DNA of 64,000 nucleotides. Origin: Nepenthes gracilis. Taxonomy: Eukaryota; Streptophyta; Magnoliopsida; Caryophyllales; Nepenthaceae. The notes under the pieces were generated by a model. The model saw nothing but the letters and a program-made list of their open reading frames with translations, had not been told where the DNA came from and made no database searches. Shown piece after piece: positions 35,355-45,720 of the stretch. A program made the position numbers and the translations under genes. The stretch is from the NCBI GenBank assembly GCA_033239525.1, contig BSYO01000035.1, positions 8,622,627 through 8,686,626 on the forward strand, written 5' to 3'. Numbering within the stretch: position 1 is the first letter of the stretch; every line of letters begins with the position of its first letter.

Positions 35355-36414
35355 GTTGTTACGAGAAAGAAATTGCCTTCTTCTTTTCCCCTCCTTTGTG
35401 TTTGGAAGTCTTGTCGATGAACGGAGGACTTGCGTGGAGTAAAGATGTGTTACCTCTTGGCCGCTCGGACAGAATAAGTTCGAAGAAATTTCGGAGGGCG
35501 TCAACAAAGTTCGACCTCTTGGGCCGCTCGGATTCGAGGTTTTTGAGTTCGACCTCTTGGGCGATCAACAAGTTTTGGTGTCGACTTGGGCCTTATCAGG
35601 TTTTTGGAAACTTCTTGGGCCGCTCGGACGGAGAATTTTGAGTTCGACCTCCGCTCGGAAGAATCCAAACCTCTTGGGCGCTCGGAGGGCGTCCGAGCTT
35701 TCGGAAGATCCGAGTTCTAGAAACCTCGTGATCTCGGAGGGCGCCCGAGCACGGTTCGACCTCTTACGCAGGAGTCCGAGTTTTTTTTGGAGTTTTTAAA
35801 GTTCGACCTCTTGGGCCGCTCGGAGGACGCCCGAGGCATATTCTGGTAGTATTGGTTGGAAATGACGGATCATAGCTTGTATGCCCCCATGCGAGACCAG
35901 AAGGGTCCTTCCCGTTTGGAATATTGCCCCGTTTTTTCGACACCAAGTACTTCAAATTGTCGTACCCTAAGATCTCAATATATATTAAAAGCAAGTATTG
36001 TGACTTGCTTTTGTGATGATGTGTGAGAAACTCTTGTGAGGCACTCGGAAAGAAAAAGAGAGAAGAAAATAGGCTGAAGAGATGAGAGCGAAATTTGGAA
36101 GCAATCGTGGTGTATTTTGCTTGTACTCTATTCTTTGTTTTCTATTCTCTTTATGCGAGGGGCATTGCCTCTACCCACTTGGTGAAACTGTCGATCCCGA
36201 ATCTCAGGCGATAGTAGGAATTAGTTTGGTGGACGGAGATCGCTCCACGTGGGGTTTTTCCGATGGATTTGATAAGGGTTTTGCCTCATTGTTAAAATTG
36301 TCTCATTATGTTCGGTTTTCTTATTTTTTCTAGATCATTTCTTACTATGCCTCATTCGGGTAAGGCACCTCAAAAAGTCGCGGCGTCTGACGGTTGTCGC
36401 CCTCTTTCCTAACA
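35355..36414 (+). repeat. LTR-a of the plus-strand copia (5' LTR)
   Basis: Shares blocks in order with LTR-c at 42027-42768, from GAAGTCTTG and AGTAAAGATGTGTTAC through AAGTATTGTGACTTGC and TCGTGGTGT to GTTCGGTTTTC. It ends TTTCCTAACA and is followed by GTGGTATCTCCGGG, a degenerate Met-tRNA primer site. It is ~300 bp longer than LTR-c, partly because of interspersed CTCTTGGGCCGCTCGGA units. The left limit is approximate. Confidence 0.7.
35451..35840. repeat. Interspersed CTCTTGGGCCGCTCGGA units inside LTR-a
   Basis: Full or partial copies of TTCGACCTCTTGGGCCGCTC followed by GGA[GC] occur at about 35451, 35511, 35548, 35607, 35643, 35669, 35754 and 35803. LTR-c lacks them; where they occur, LTR-c has unrelated short sequence such as GGTCAACA. 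Confidence 0.75.
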
Positions 36415-37305
36415 AGTGGTATCTCCGGGTGAGAGTAGGCGGTCATCCATGTGTCATTTCGGACACCTCGCAACGGTCTGTTCTGGAAAATGGCGTCAGT
36501 TTTTCCTCGATTGCCATCCAAAGGTGTCTCAACTCGTCCAGGATTGCTGCCGGCGCTCTCCTCTCGGGCCCTTCTTTCAACGTTCTCCTGGAGCCACGCG
36601 CTTTAACGAGCAAGGCAACTTCTAGGTTCTCGTTCTTCTTGGACCTAAGAGATGGTGAAGAATATCCTAACTATAGAAGGGATGGTGAAGCCTCTCTTTC
36701 CTTCGTTGAAGAAGAAGGGGAAGAAAAGCCCTTGTGGCCAGCTCTCTCAACAGGATCCGGATGATAAATGACAAGACAAAAGAGATCTTGCAGGCCGGCT
36801 TGTGCTCAGCGTTCTCAAGTGTTTGTTAGAGTGTGATGAAGACAAGTTGGCTTTTAACTTCCAAGAGGTTCTTGGTTTGATTTTGGATCACAAAAATGTG
36901 ATGATAATTGAGTATGTGAGAAGTTGGAGAGCCATTATAAGTCCAAGTCTTGGCACGGAAAATATTTCACTAAGTATGATTACACGTAAAGAAGTAGTTT
37001 TAGCGTTTTGCCCTTTTGCCCTTTTCCTTTCGGCTTAAAGAGAAAATTACGGTTGTGGTTTATAAGGAGGGAGTTTTGAGAAACACTTGGATGAGTTTAA
37101 CCAAATATTAACCCGAGCCGTTTCGTGCCGTAGATGTTTGCTCTTGATGAAGAAATCAATGAGAAGGATAAGGCGAGTTGTCACTCTCGGACTTCTTGGT
37201 GAGCCTCTGCAGGACTAACACATGGTCGAGTCCTCGTCCCTTGACGGATCACCTGTTCGATGATCATATCGTCGAACACTTACCTTTACTTTGTTTGGAA
37301 GGAGG

Positions 37306-38885
37306 ATTAGTTTTTTTTTTTTTTTTAAGGTTAAGTAATTTTTATAAAAATATATATATATATATTAATTATTTACAAGTGCCTCTTTGCTAGAACAAAT
37401 GAACGAGTATCTCCAAGAAATGGTCACGAAAAGATAAAGATAAATCGAAAAATGTTATATTTCCCCTATCATTTTAAGGTACAATCCGAAAAAACCCAAT
37501 CCGAGTAATCGGAAAAAGCATCTAGGCATTTGCATCACCGTCGTTTGCCTCTCGGACATTTGCCACTCGTTCAAAAGCAAAATCTCCAAACTATCGAGAC
37601 AAAAGGTCGTGCACACCTCGTCAAATCACCTCATCTCGGTTACCTCGGTCAAAACAAAAAACCTCGAAGTGCCATTATCGAGACATCTCGGTAAGAAGGG
37701 TTAATATTAAGAATCATTGTTTCAGTGGCAAAAGCACACCTGAATGCATCATACATTAGCAAACTCAAAAATGCAATATATTGACAAAAAAGGAAAGCTG
37801 AGGAGATACAGGGACATCCATTCTTGAGAGGAAACGACAAAACCAAGGCTGCATTATCTCAACTCTTTGCATAGAGCCAAAAGCATCCGTCCCATTGACG
37901 GGATAGCTGCAAAGGGGATCCCACAACACACATAGATAAACCGATGGATAATAGATTTTGAGGAGGAGGGTAAGGGTTTGGAAGATTCGAGGATTAGCAT
38001 GCCGTGCTACAGAAGCTTTGCCATGGCCAACACTGATGAGAGAAAGGGGATTGTTTCAGCCATGGTTCTCTCTTATACTCAGTGTGTGAGACAGTTGCGA
38101 GGCGGGGAGGAGAGATTAGGAGGAGAGGCAATGAAGAAGAAAATAAAAAATCATCATTTGATTAAAAATATTAGGGGTTGGCACTAAAAGTGAGGGGAGA
38201 TGTTTACTGAAATAGTTGGTCAACATTAATTTTAAAACGGACAAACTTTGTCGATTAAATTTAAAATCGGATGTACATCATGTCCCCGATGATTGAACGG
38301 CTCTAATAAATGTCATCCTTCATTGTTGGAAATTATGCCCGGGAGATGTTTCCGGAGGACTTGCGCGAGAAGTAAAGATGTGTTCATGCGAGAATAAGTG
38401 GAAGAAAATCCAACAAAGTTGACCGGATTCTTATAGGCAGTCAACAAGGATGAACATCTTGTCGCGGACGGAGAATCGTTGGCTAAATGTCAAAATCTCG
38501 GAAGATCCACTAGAGATACGTGATCTCCAATGCAATGACGGGCATATTCATATTTTGGAAAGGACAGATCCTGTCCTCAATAGAATATTGCCCCGATTTT
38601 TGGTATGAAGATCTTATATATTAAAAGTAAGTATTGTGACTTCTCTTGTTATAGAAAGAGGGAAGAAAAAAGAAGAAAATTATAAGTGAGAAGGCGAAAT
38701 TTGTAAGCAACGTGGTGTGTTTTGCTTGTGATTTTTTGTTTTCTACTATGTAACGAGGGAAATTGCTACGATCACATATAGTGGAACAAGGAGGTAGAGG
38801 AGGGTTTTCCATGTAAAATTGCTATTGTTCGGTTTTCTTATTCTTTTTCATTTCTTAAAAGGAAAAGTGGGCCTCTTTCCCAACA
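37306..38885. repeat. Second, eroded copy of the retroposon, exon 1, flank and LTR (LTR-b)
   Basis: Follows 33745-36414 block by block: poly-T plus AAGTAATTTTTATAAA (~37311), ATAAATCGAAAAATGTTATAT (~37440), TTTGCCTCTCGGACATTTGCC (~37545), CCCACAACACACATAG (~37920), ATTAGCATGCCGT (~37992), CCATGGTTCTCTC (~38060), ATTAAATTTAAAATCGGATG (~38256). LTR-b spans about 38330-38885 and ends TTTCCCAACA. Many 3-30 base pieces are missing relative to the first copy. Confidence 0.75.
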
Positions 38886-41800
38886 AGTGGAGTGAAAGGG
38901 GTTTTGTCAAATGGTGTCATCGTCGTTGAAAAATGCCGTTCAAGAAGGGCATTCTCTGGTAATCAATGGAATAAATGAGGATGGACCAAAGAATATGTCC
39001 TTTAAATCTAACCGATGATAAATGACAAAACAAAAGAGATCTTACAAACAAACGAAGAAGGACAACAGGAGAGTCTCGTTTCATGGTAGAAAACCATTAT
39101 AATCCAAGTCCAGTTACACGTAAAAAGTTTTATGGCGTACGGTTGTCGGAAGGGAATGCTAGATCTTATACACACAGATGTGTGTGGAACATTTAAAGAA
39201 AGGTCGATTGGTGGAGTCCAATATTTTGTTTCTTTCATTGACTAGATTATTGCTTCTTTGCTCATGAACGAGTCAAATGGTCACAAGGGATCTCGTTTTC
39301 ACACGTGAATCAGGGAAAAAGTAGAAGTCGGCCCGGAAATCGGGAAAATCAAGGACCAGGTTCTTGATATATTTGAGTAAGAAATTTTATGTTCTTCAAG
39401 TGGAGCGAAGCGCAGAAAAGGAAAGATAAGGGGACAAGGCCATCCGGAGCGAGGCAAACATTGACAAGTGAAGGGGATGTGGATAAGGAAATACTTGGGA
39501 CCTTTTGATACCTATTGTCGGTCACGTTGTTTATCAGTATCAGGAGACTTTGGAGTAATTAGGATGGGTAAAAAACATCACCGTGGTTGAATGAAGTGGT
39601 AGCAAACTTGGGACAAAGCGGATGAATCATACTAAATGTCTTCTAGAGAGAAGGTTTACGTTGCATGCTTTATAGCAAGAGGGGAAAAAGCCAAACTTTA
39701 CGCATACGCGATTTCTAGGCTGAGGCACTTAGTGACGGTAGCCTACATCATAAATAGATCACCCAATAAACCTTTGATGGGTAAAGTGTCATAAAAGATA
39801 TAAACGTAGATGTGTAAAAAATCATCCTATGATCATTTTCGATTTTTGTTTCCGGTATTTGGGTTTGTAAAGCCGGAGTTCTTGATATATTTGACAATTT
39901 ATCTTATGGAGCAGGCGAAAGGATAAAGTTAGAACCAAAGATGATGAATGGAGTGGCGAACGGATGCGCATCTTTTCGGAGAGAATACGTTGCATGGGGA
40001 GCCAAATGAGTTGGGCTACGGTGGTTCATAAATATCACCCAATAAACCTTTGATAGGTGAAGTTGCTAGAAAAATCATCCTATGATCAATGGTATTTGGA
40101 TGTAACATTTACATGTTAGAGACGAAAAGACAAAATGAGGCGATTGGGGAAGATATTGGGTAGGAAATGATATAGTTGTGATGATGAAAAGAAGAATTGG
40201 TACGAAAAATGATTAGCAAGCGGATAAAGTTAGTATTGAAGTTGTCCGTCGGCATCATTGGAAGGAGAGGATAATGGCCCTGAGATGGTTGAGGATAATG
40301 AAGAGGAGATCATGGCACCGGATAACACCATGGACGAAGTCATCCCTCAACCGGGCGGGAATGTCTTTGTCAGGCGATCCTCATGTAATAGATGACCGTC
40401 CGTCCGTCTATCACCCAACAAATACGTCATGCTTACTGATACCGGAGAGCTTGAGGACTACGAAGAGGCTATGAAGGACGAAGTAAGGAGAAATGGCTGG
40501 AAGCCATGAAGGATGAGATGAGTTCTCTTCATGAGAGCTACACTTTCAACCAAGTTAAGCTTCCTAAGGGGAAGAAGGTATTAAAGAATAAATGGGTCTT
40601 CGGGTTGAAAACAGACAAGAATACTAAGGAGCTTAGATACAAGGCACAGCTGGTGGTGAAAGGTTTCGATCAACGGAAGGAAATTAATTTTGATGAGATC
40701 ATTACTCCAGTAGTAAAGATGTCCTCCATACGAGTCGTGTTGGGTTTGGCGGCTGTCCAGGACCTTGAGGTAGAGCAGATGGATGTCCGAACGGCTTTCT
40801 TCCATGGTGAGCTTGAAGAAGAGATTTACATGGAACAGTCGAAAGGGTTTGAGGTTAAGGGAAAGAAACAACTTGTCTACCATTTGAAAAAAAGTCTGTA
40901 TGGTCTAAAGCAAGCTCCACGGCAGTGGTACAAGAAGTTCAAGTCTGTATGGCCCGTCAAGGATACCGGCGGACTACTCGTGATCACTGCATATTTGTAC
41001 AGAGGTTTTCTGATGATAATTTTGTCATCCTTCTCCTATACGTGGATGACATATTGATCGTTGGACGCAATGGTGCTCGGATAAAGGAGTTGAAAGAGCA
41101 ACTTAGGTGGTCATTTGCTATGAAGGACCTTGGATCGGCAAAGTAAATTCTGAGAGTCAGAATTATACGCGATCGAAAGATAAGAAAATTGTGGTTGTCA
41201 CAAGAAAGTTATATTGAGAAGGTGCTCCAATGATTCAATATGAACAAGTCAAAGCCTGTAAGCACACCATTGGCAAACCACCATAAGTTAAGCACTCGCC
41301 AATGTCCATCCTCAGATGACGAGAAGAAATACATTAGAGGTGTACCCTACTCTTCAGTTGTGGGAAACCTGATGTATGCCTTGGTGTGCACTAGACCGGA
41401 TATAGCTCATATTGTTGGGATAGTTAGCAGGTTTCTGTCCAATCCAGTGAAGAAGCACTGGTCTGCAGTAAAGTGGATTCTAAGATACATCCGAGGAACT
41501 TCCAAGAGGTGCCTGTGTCTTGGAAGCGATAAGCCTCAGTTAGTGGGCTATTCGGACAATGATATGGCCGGTGACATAGACTCGCGCAAATCTACTTCAG
41601 GTTACTTGATGAAATTTATCGGGGGTACAGTCTCTTGGCTGTCCAAGTTGCAGAAGTGCGTGGCCCTATCCACTACTGAAGCTAAGTATATCGCAGTGAT
41701 GAAAGCTTGCAAGAAAATGTTATGGATGAAGGAGTTCGTTTAAGAATTGGGCATTGAATAGGAAAGATATGTGGTACTCTGTGATAGCCAAAGTGTTATT

Positions 41801-41950
41801 CATCTATACAAGAACTCTTCACTTCATTCCAGATCAAAGCACATCGATGTGCGATATCACTGGGTAAGAGATACTTGATGATGGTCTATTGTCACTGGAC
41901 AAGGTTAGCACTGAAGAGAATGGGACAGACATGATGACTAAGATTCTACC
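38886..41950 (+). pseudogene. Copia gag-pol, plus strand, decayed
   Basis: Integrase is reduced to remnants: LDLIHTDVCGTFKERSIGG at ~39146-39205 and a weak NRSP(N)KP block near 39750. Reverse transcriptase is well kept from 40506: WVFGLKTDKNTKELRYKAQL, MDVRTAFFHGELEEEIYMEQ, SLYGLKQAPRQWY, then a one-base shift near 40930 and LLLYVDDILIVGRN (~41035-41070). A stop follows at GSAK (41144). RNase H (41240-41743) shows NLMYALVCTRPDIAH, DSRKSTSGYL and LSTTEAKYIAV; the usual TEAEYIAV Glu is Lys here. It continues with stops through SRSKHIDVRYHWVRD to the LPKGK tail (~41955). The catalytic YVDD is intact but the gene cannot be translated whole. Confidence 0.88.
39365..40110. repeat. Short-range duplication inside the copia integrase remnant
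   Basis: GTTCTTGATATATTTGA is at ~39359 and ~39879. The block ATCACCCAATAAACCTTTGAT, followed by TCATCCTATGATCA, is at ~39756-39835 and ~40035-40090. The second copy is much shorter. Confidence 0.65.
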
Positions 41951-42026
41951 AAAAGGAAAGAATGAGGCATGCTACAAGATAGCCGGGCTAACGGATTTAA
42001 CTTCCTCACGGTTGTGAGGAAAAGTT

Positions 42027-42768
42027 TGTTGAAAATCACGCTCGTGTAGAAGTCTTGTTGGACAGAGGACTAGCGCTGAGCAAAGATGTGTTACTTGTAC
42101 AGAATATGTGGAAGAAATTTCGGTCAACATTTCGGTCAACATTTTCGTCAACAAAGTTGACCGGATTCTTTATGGACGGTCAACAAGAGTGTTGACCGGT
42201 CTTATGGAAAACGCAAACAGATAATCGTTAGCCGCCCGCCAGGAAATCCAGAACAGCACCAGCTCAGAAAATCCTCTGGAGATACGTGATCTCGGACGGT
42301 TATGCAGGAATCAGTTTTAGACAGGGCATATTCATATTGTTGGAAAGGACAGATCCTGTTCTTGTGTCTGGAATATTATCCCTAATTTCTGGTATCAAGA
42401 TCTCAATATATATTAAAAGCAAGTATTGTGACTTGCTTGTGTGGTGCGGTGTGTGAGAAAGCTTGTGAGGCAAAGAAAAAGAGAGAAGAAAACTGTGAAG
42501 AGAGGAGAGCGAAATTTGTAAGCAATCGTGGTGTGTTTTGTTTGTACTCTATTCTTCATTTTCTGTTCTCTTCTGCCTGTGTAACGAGGAAAATTGCTCC
42601 CAAATCTCACATATAGTGGAATTAGTTTGGTGGACAAATTGTCTCGTGATTTTTTTCTTAATTGATAAGAATTTTTCACGTAAAATTACTGGTGTTCGGT
42701 TTTCTTTTTCTTTCTCATTCTTTACTGTGTCGTTGGAGTGGAAAAGTTGGACGCCCTCTTTTTCAACA
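42027..42768 (+). repeat. LTR-c of the plus-strand copia (3' LTR)
   Basis: Begins TGTTGAAAATCACGC after a purine-rich GTGAGGAAAAGTT; ends CTCTTTTTCAACA. It contains a local repeat of TTTCGGTCAACA and GTTGACCGG blocks (42118-42200). Confidence 0.8.
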
Positions 42769-43300
42769 TTCGCTTATCTGGCGAAGGACGCCCCCGAATC
42801 CGGCAATATACTGCCACGAAAAAAAAGAAGAGTAGGCGGCTACAGCAGCAGTATAGCGCAGAGAAGCAAAAAGAAGAAGCAGGGGAGGCAGAAATGAGCA
42901 GAAAAATGGCAGCAAATAATAAAGAGAGTAAAAATATTATTATCTTTCTCTATAAATAGAGGGCCGAGAGTGAGAGTTGGGGAGTCGGAGGAAGGATTGG
43001 AGAACGAGAGAGAAAGCGCAAGCAGAGGGGCTGGAGGCATATGAAGCAGGGGAAAGCAGGGAATCGAAAGAGAAAAGCAGAGAGACGAAGGAGTTGCAGA
43101 GAGGAGAGAGTGAGAGTGGAAAGAAAGAGAATGAGAAGAGTAGAGAGAAAAAAAAAACAGAGGGAAAGGATAAGTGAATTTGTTGAGAGGGAGAAGGGAG
43201 AGAGTAAGTTGCAGAGATGAGAGAGTGAGAGTGGAAAGAGAGAGAGAGAGAGAGAGCGCATGACGAAGGGGAGAGAGAGGAAGCAAGGGAGATTTAATTG
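42769..43300 (+). promoter_or_regulatory. TATA box followed by long GA-rich leader
   Basis: CTATAAATAG at 42950-42959 is a canonical plant TATA box, followed from 42961 to ~43290 by a purine-rich GA tract with no conserved frame. This layout is that of a retroelement LTR promoter plus leader. The phrase ATCAACTCCCTATGGATAC at ~44000 resembles the CTCCCTGTGGATACGA sequence often seen upstream of gag in plant Gypsy elements, so 42769-44050 may be the start of such an element. No gag protein is visible. Confidence 0.45.
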
Positions 43301-44245
43301 CTTGTGTTTTTTAGTTTTATTATTATTATTATTATTTTATTTTTTAATTAATATTTTAATTTAGCAAGTTTGGTTCAGATCTATCCTATTATTTGTGTAA
43401 ATTTCAATTTAATATGAAATTTATTTTCAAATCAGCTCGACTTCATTAGTTTATATTTTTTTATTTGTTGGTTTAGTTTCATAATGATATTGGAGCTTCA
43501 TAATTTCACATTACGTCGTGTTGCGAAAATCAATATATTACGACTAACTATCGTAATTATATAATATCTAACATCTAATAATTTTATTTTTCTGTTATTT
43601 AATTTTATACATTTTATTTATTTTTTGAGTTTTAGATAACTTTATCACCTCGCTCTTACAATTTTATATTTATACTATTTAGTTCTTATACTTTAATTAT
43701 TATTATTTTTTATTCTGAACTTTGGATGATTGTGTCACTGTCGCTCTATTATTTTTATATTTCTATACTTTAATTTTCTATACTTTAATTTCTATTACTG
43801 TGGGACGGCACAACCGTCAAAAGTATTTTAATTTTCAGCAATTTAAATCTTGTTATTTAATATTTTGTATCTTTAGTTAACTTTAGAGCCATATTACAGC
43901 CATTATGGTCACTCCGATTATTATTAATTTGATATTTTAATTTTTCTTTAATATTTTAAAAATATATAAAATAGTTATAAAATTAATTTTATATAGAAAA
44001 TCAACTCCCTATGGATACAATATCTAACTTATTGAAAAAATTATACCGAACTCTCAAACACTTATGATGTTAAAAAAAGAACCACACCTATCAAGGTTCG
44101 ATCATGGTCCAAACCAAATGGCGAGTGCCTTGGGTTTGAATTACCACAAGTCAAAAGGATAAATAGAAAATTGAGTAAAAAACTCCGATATATACCTTCA
44201 AAGGCAATGTTATGTGGGCCTTTCTAAGAGAAATCCTTAAAAGCT
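43301..44245. other. AT-rich region, possible Gypsy-type leader
   Basis: (TTA)n at 43317-43336, then AT-rich sequence without a frame. See the CTCCCTATGGATAC note in the previous entry. Confidence 0.35.
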
Positions 44246-44494
44246 ATGATTCTTATTTTCAACCATTCTCCTAGTGTGCCAGTGAAGGATAATGTTCCTA
44301 CTAAGATAATTTTAGAAAGAATTTCTAAGGATGGATTACTTTTATTGAGCTGTAAGTCTCTTAGATATATTCTTAAGGATGAAATATCATATCTTGATTT
44401 GAAGTCTTTTGGGTTTATTGAGGATGATATAATCAAAGATATTGAAAAGGTTAATAAAATAGTATCTTATGATAACAACTGCATAAGTGGCTAG
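44246..44494 (+). CDS. Hypothetical ORF, 82 codons, not recognised
   Basis: ATG at 44246 to a stop at 44492-44494. The product is Lys/Ile/Leu-rich with acidic C-terminal part (EDDIIKDIEKVNKIV) and no signal peptide, membrane segment or domain I know. The sequence just upstream is also open (FLREILKSYDSYFQPF-like in frame), so the real frame could start earlier. It may be a piece of the putative retroelement to its left. Weak evidence for being a gene. Confidence 0.25.
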   Translation: MILIFNHSPSVPVKDNVPTKIILERISKDGLLLLSCKSLRYILKDEISYLDLKSFGFIEDDIIKDIEKVNKIVSYDNNCISG

Positions 44495-45720
44495 TGCTTG
44501 TCATGCCATGAACTCCGAATGATAGTTTGATTAATAAGGATGAATTATCAAAAGGGGGTAACGAGAGACGGGTAGGAGAGAGGGAACGTACTTGTAGTAG
44601 CCTTCAATAAGCCCAAAATCGATAGGGAGGTTACACACAAGGGACTACTTAGGCAAAAATTGTATAGCTATAGTAAACATCATAGTAGATATACAAATTA
44701 TTTGTCTTTACAATTCTACTAAATCTAGCCTTATTGACTAGAGTCAACACAGCCGATGCTATTAGTCTTTTAGAGAATATGCCATTAGTCTTTTACATTG
44801 AAATAGTCCAGCTATACTCAAGAGTTTTAACATATATCATAAGATCAATTTACTTAGAAAGATTATAATAATTAAATAAATACTTAGATAATGAATCAAT
44901 TTAATTAATTATAGGAGAATAGTTACTAAATAAGCACATTAAGCAAATTAAATATAGAAATGATCACTGAATTGTTCCAAAAATAATTCTAGTACTTCTA
45001 CAGATATAAAACCCCATATCACATAATCGGAGGAAAGTTTTGTATGAACTATATACCAAGTCTTTTGCATCTTGATTGATTGAATTCTTGACGCTCTCTT
45101 CAACAATCCTTTAGACAAATGTCACACGGATTCAAGCATACATCAAAGGGCTCTCAATAAAAAAATATTTTAAAATAATTTTTATAATTTTAAAAATTTT
45201 GATATTTTATTTTAATTTTATAGTGTGCATGATTTAAATTAATAGATCTAATAGATCAAAATTTTTTAAAAAATAAATGTAAAATTAAAACTTAGAATAT
45301 AAAAGTAAAACTTTTAATAAATTTATTAGCATTAATTCATAATTGGAATATCATATTTCTAAACTTGAATGTTACACAAAAGAAAAATAACAAAAAGAAA
45401 TATCCCCTCTAAAAAGCTAGATATAAAAATAATAATATAAAAAAGCCTAAAAATGTGACAAAGAAGGAAGAAAATGGACCACCTAAAATTATTATAAAAA
45501 GTGATATTAATGACAATATAATTATAACTAATTTTCAAAAATTTATAAATATATATAGTATAAAACTAATGATATAAAAAATTATTAAAGCTATACAATT
45601 ATCATAAGTTTTAAAACTATTGAAATTTAACTTATATTATAAAAATTCATAAATACAATTTAATAATATATAAACTATATAACATTATCATTTTTTTTTA
45701 CTAAAAAAAATTATCCTGAA
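44495..45720. other. AT-rich intergenic region
   Basis: No gene or element seen. Confidence 0.6.

Larger units (their letters stand above)
33745..37305. repeat. First copy of a ~3.6-kb tandem duplication
   Basis: Contains the poly(A) retroposon, exon-1 copy 2, the upstream region, LTR-a and part of gag. The same order recurs from ~37306 with many small deletions. Confidence 0.75.
35355..42768 (+). mobile_element. Ty1/copia (Tork-like) element, internally duplicated and decayed
   Basis: Order: LTR-a, gag piece (36415-37305), a duplicated copy of the upstream flank and LTR (37306-38885), gag/integrase remnants (38886-40270), reverse transcriptase and RNase H (40270-41950), LTR-c (42027-42768). 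The pol resembles Tork-type copia elements (ELEEEIYMEQ, LSTTEAEYIA-like). Three LTRs rather than two result from a tandem duplication. No target duplication was confirmed. Confidence 0.75.

Noticed and set aside
42840..43286. Long Ser/Leu-rich open frame on the minus strand over the GA tract
   Set aside because: Low-complexity purine/pyrimidine DNA keeps several frames open; composition alone explains it.
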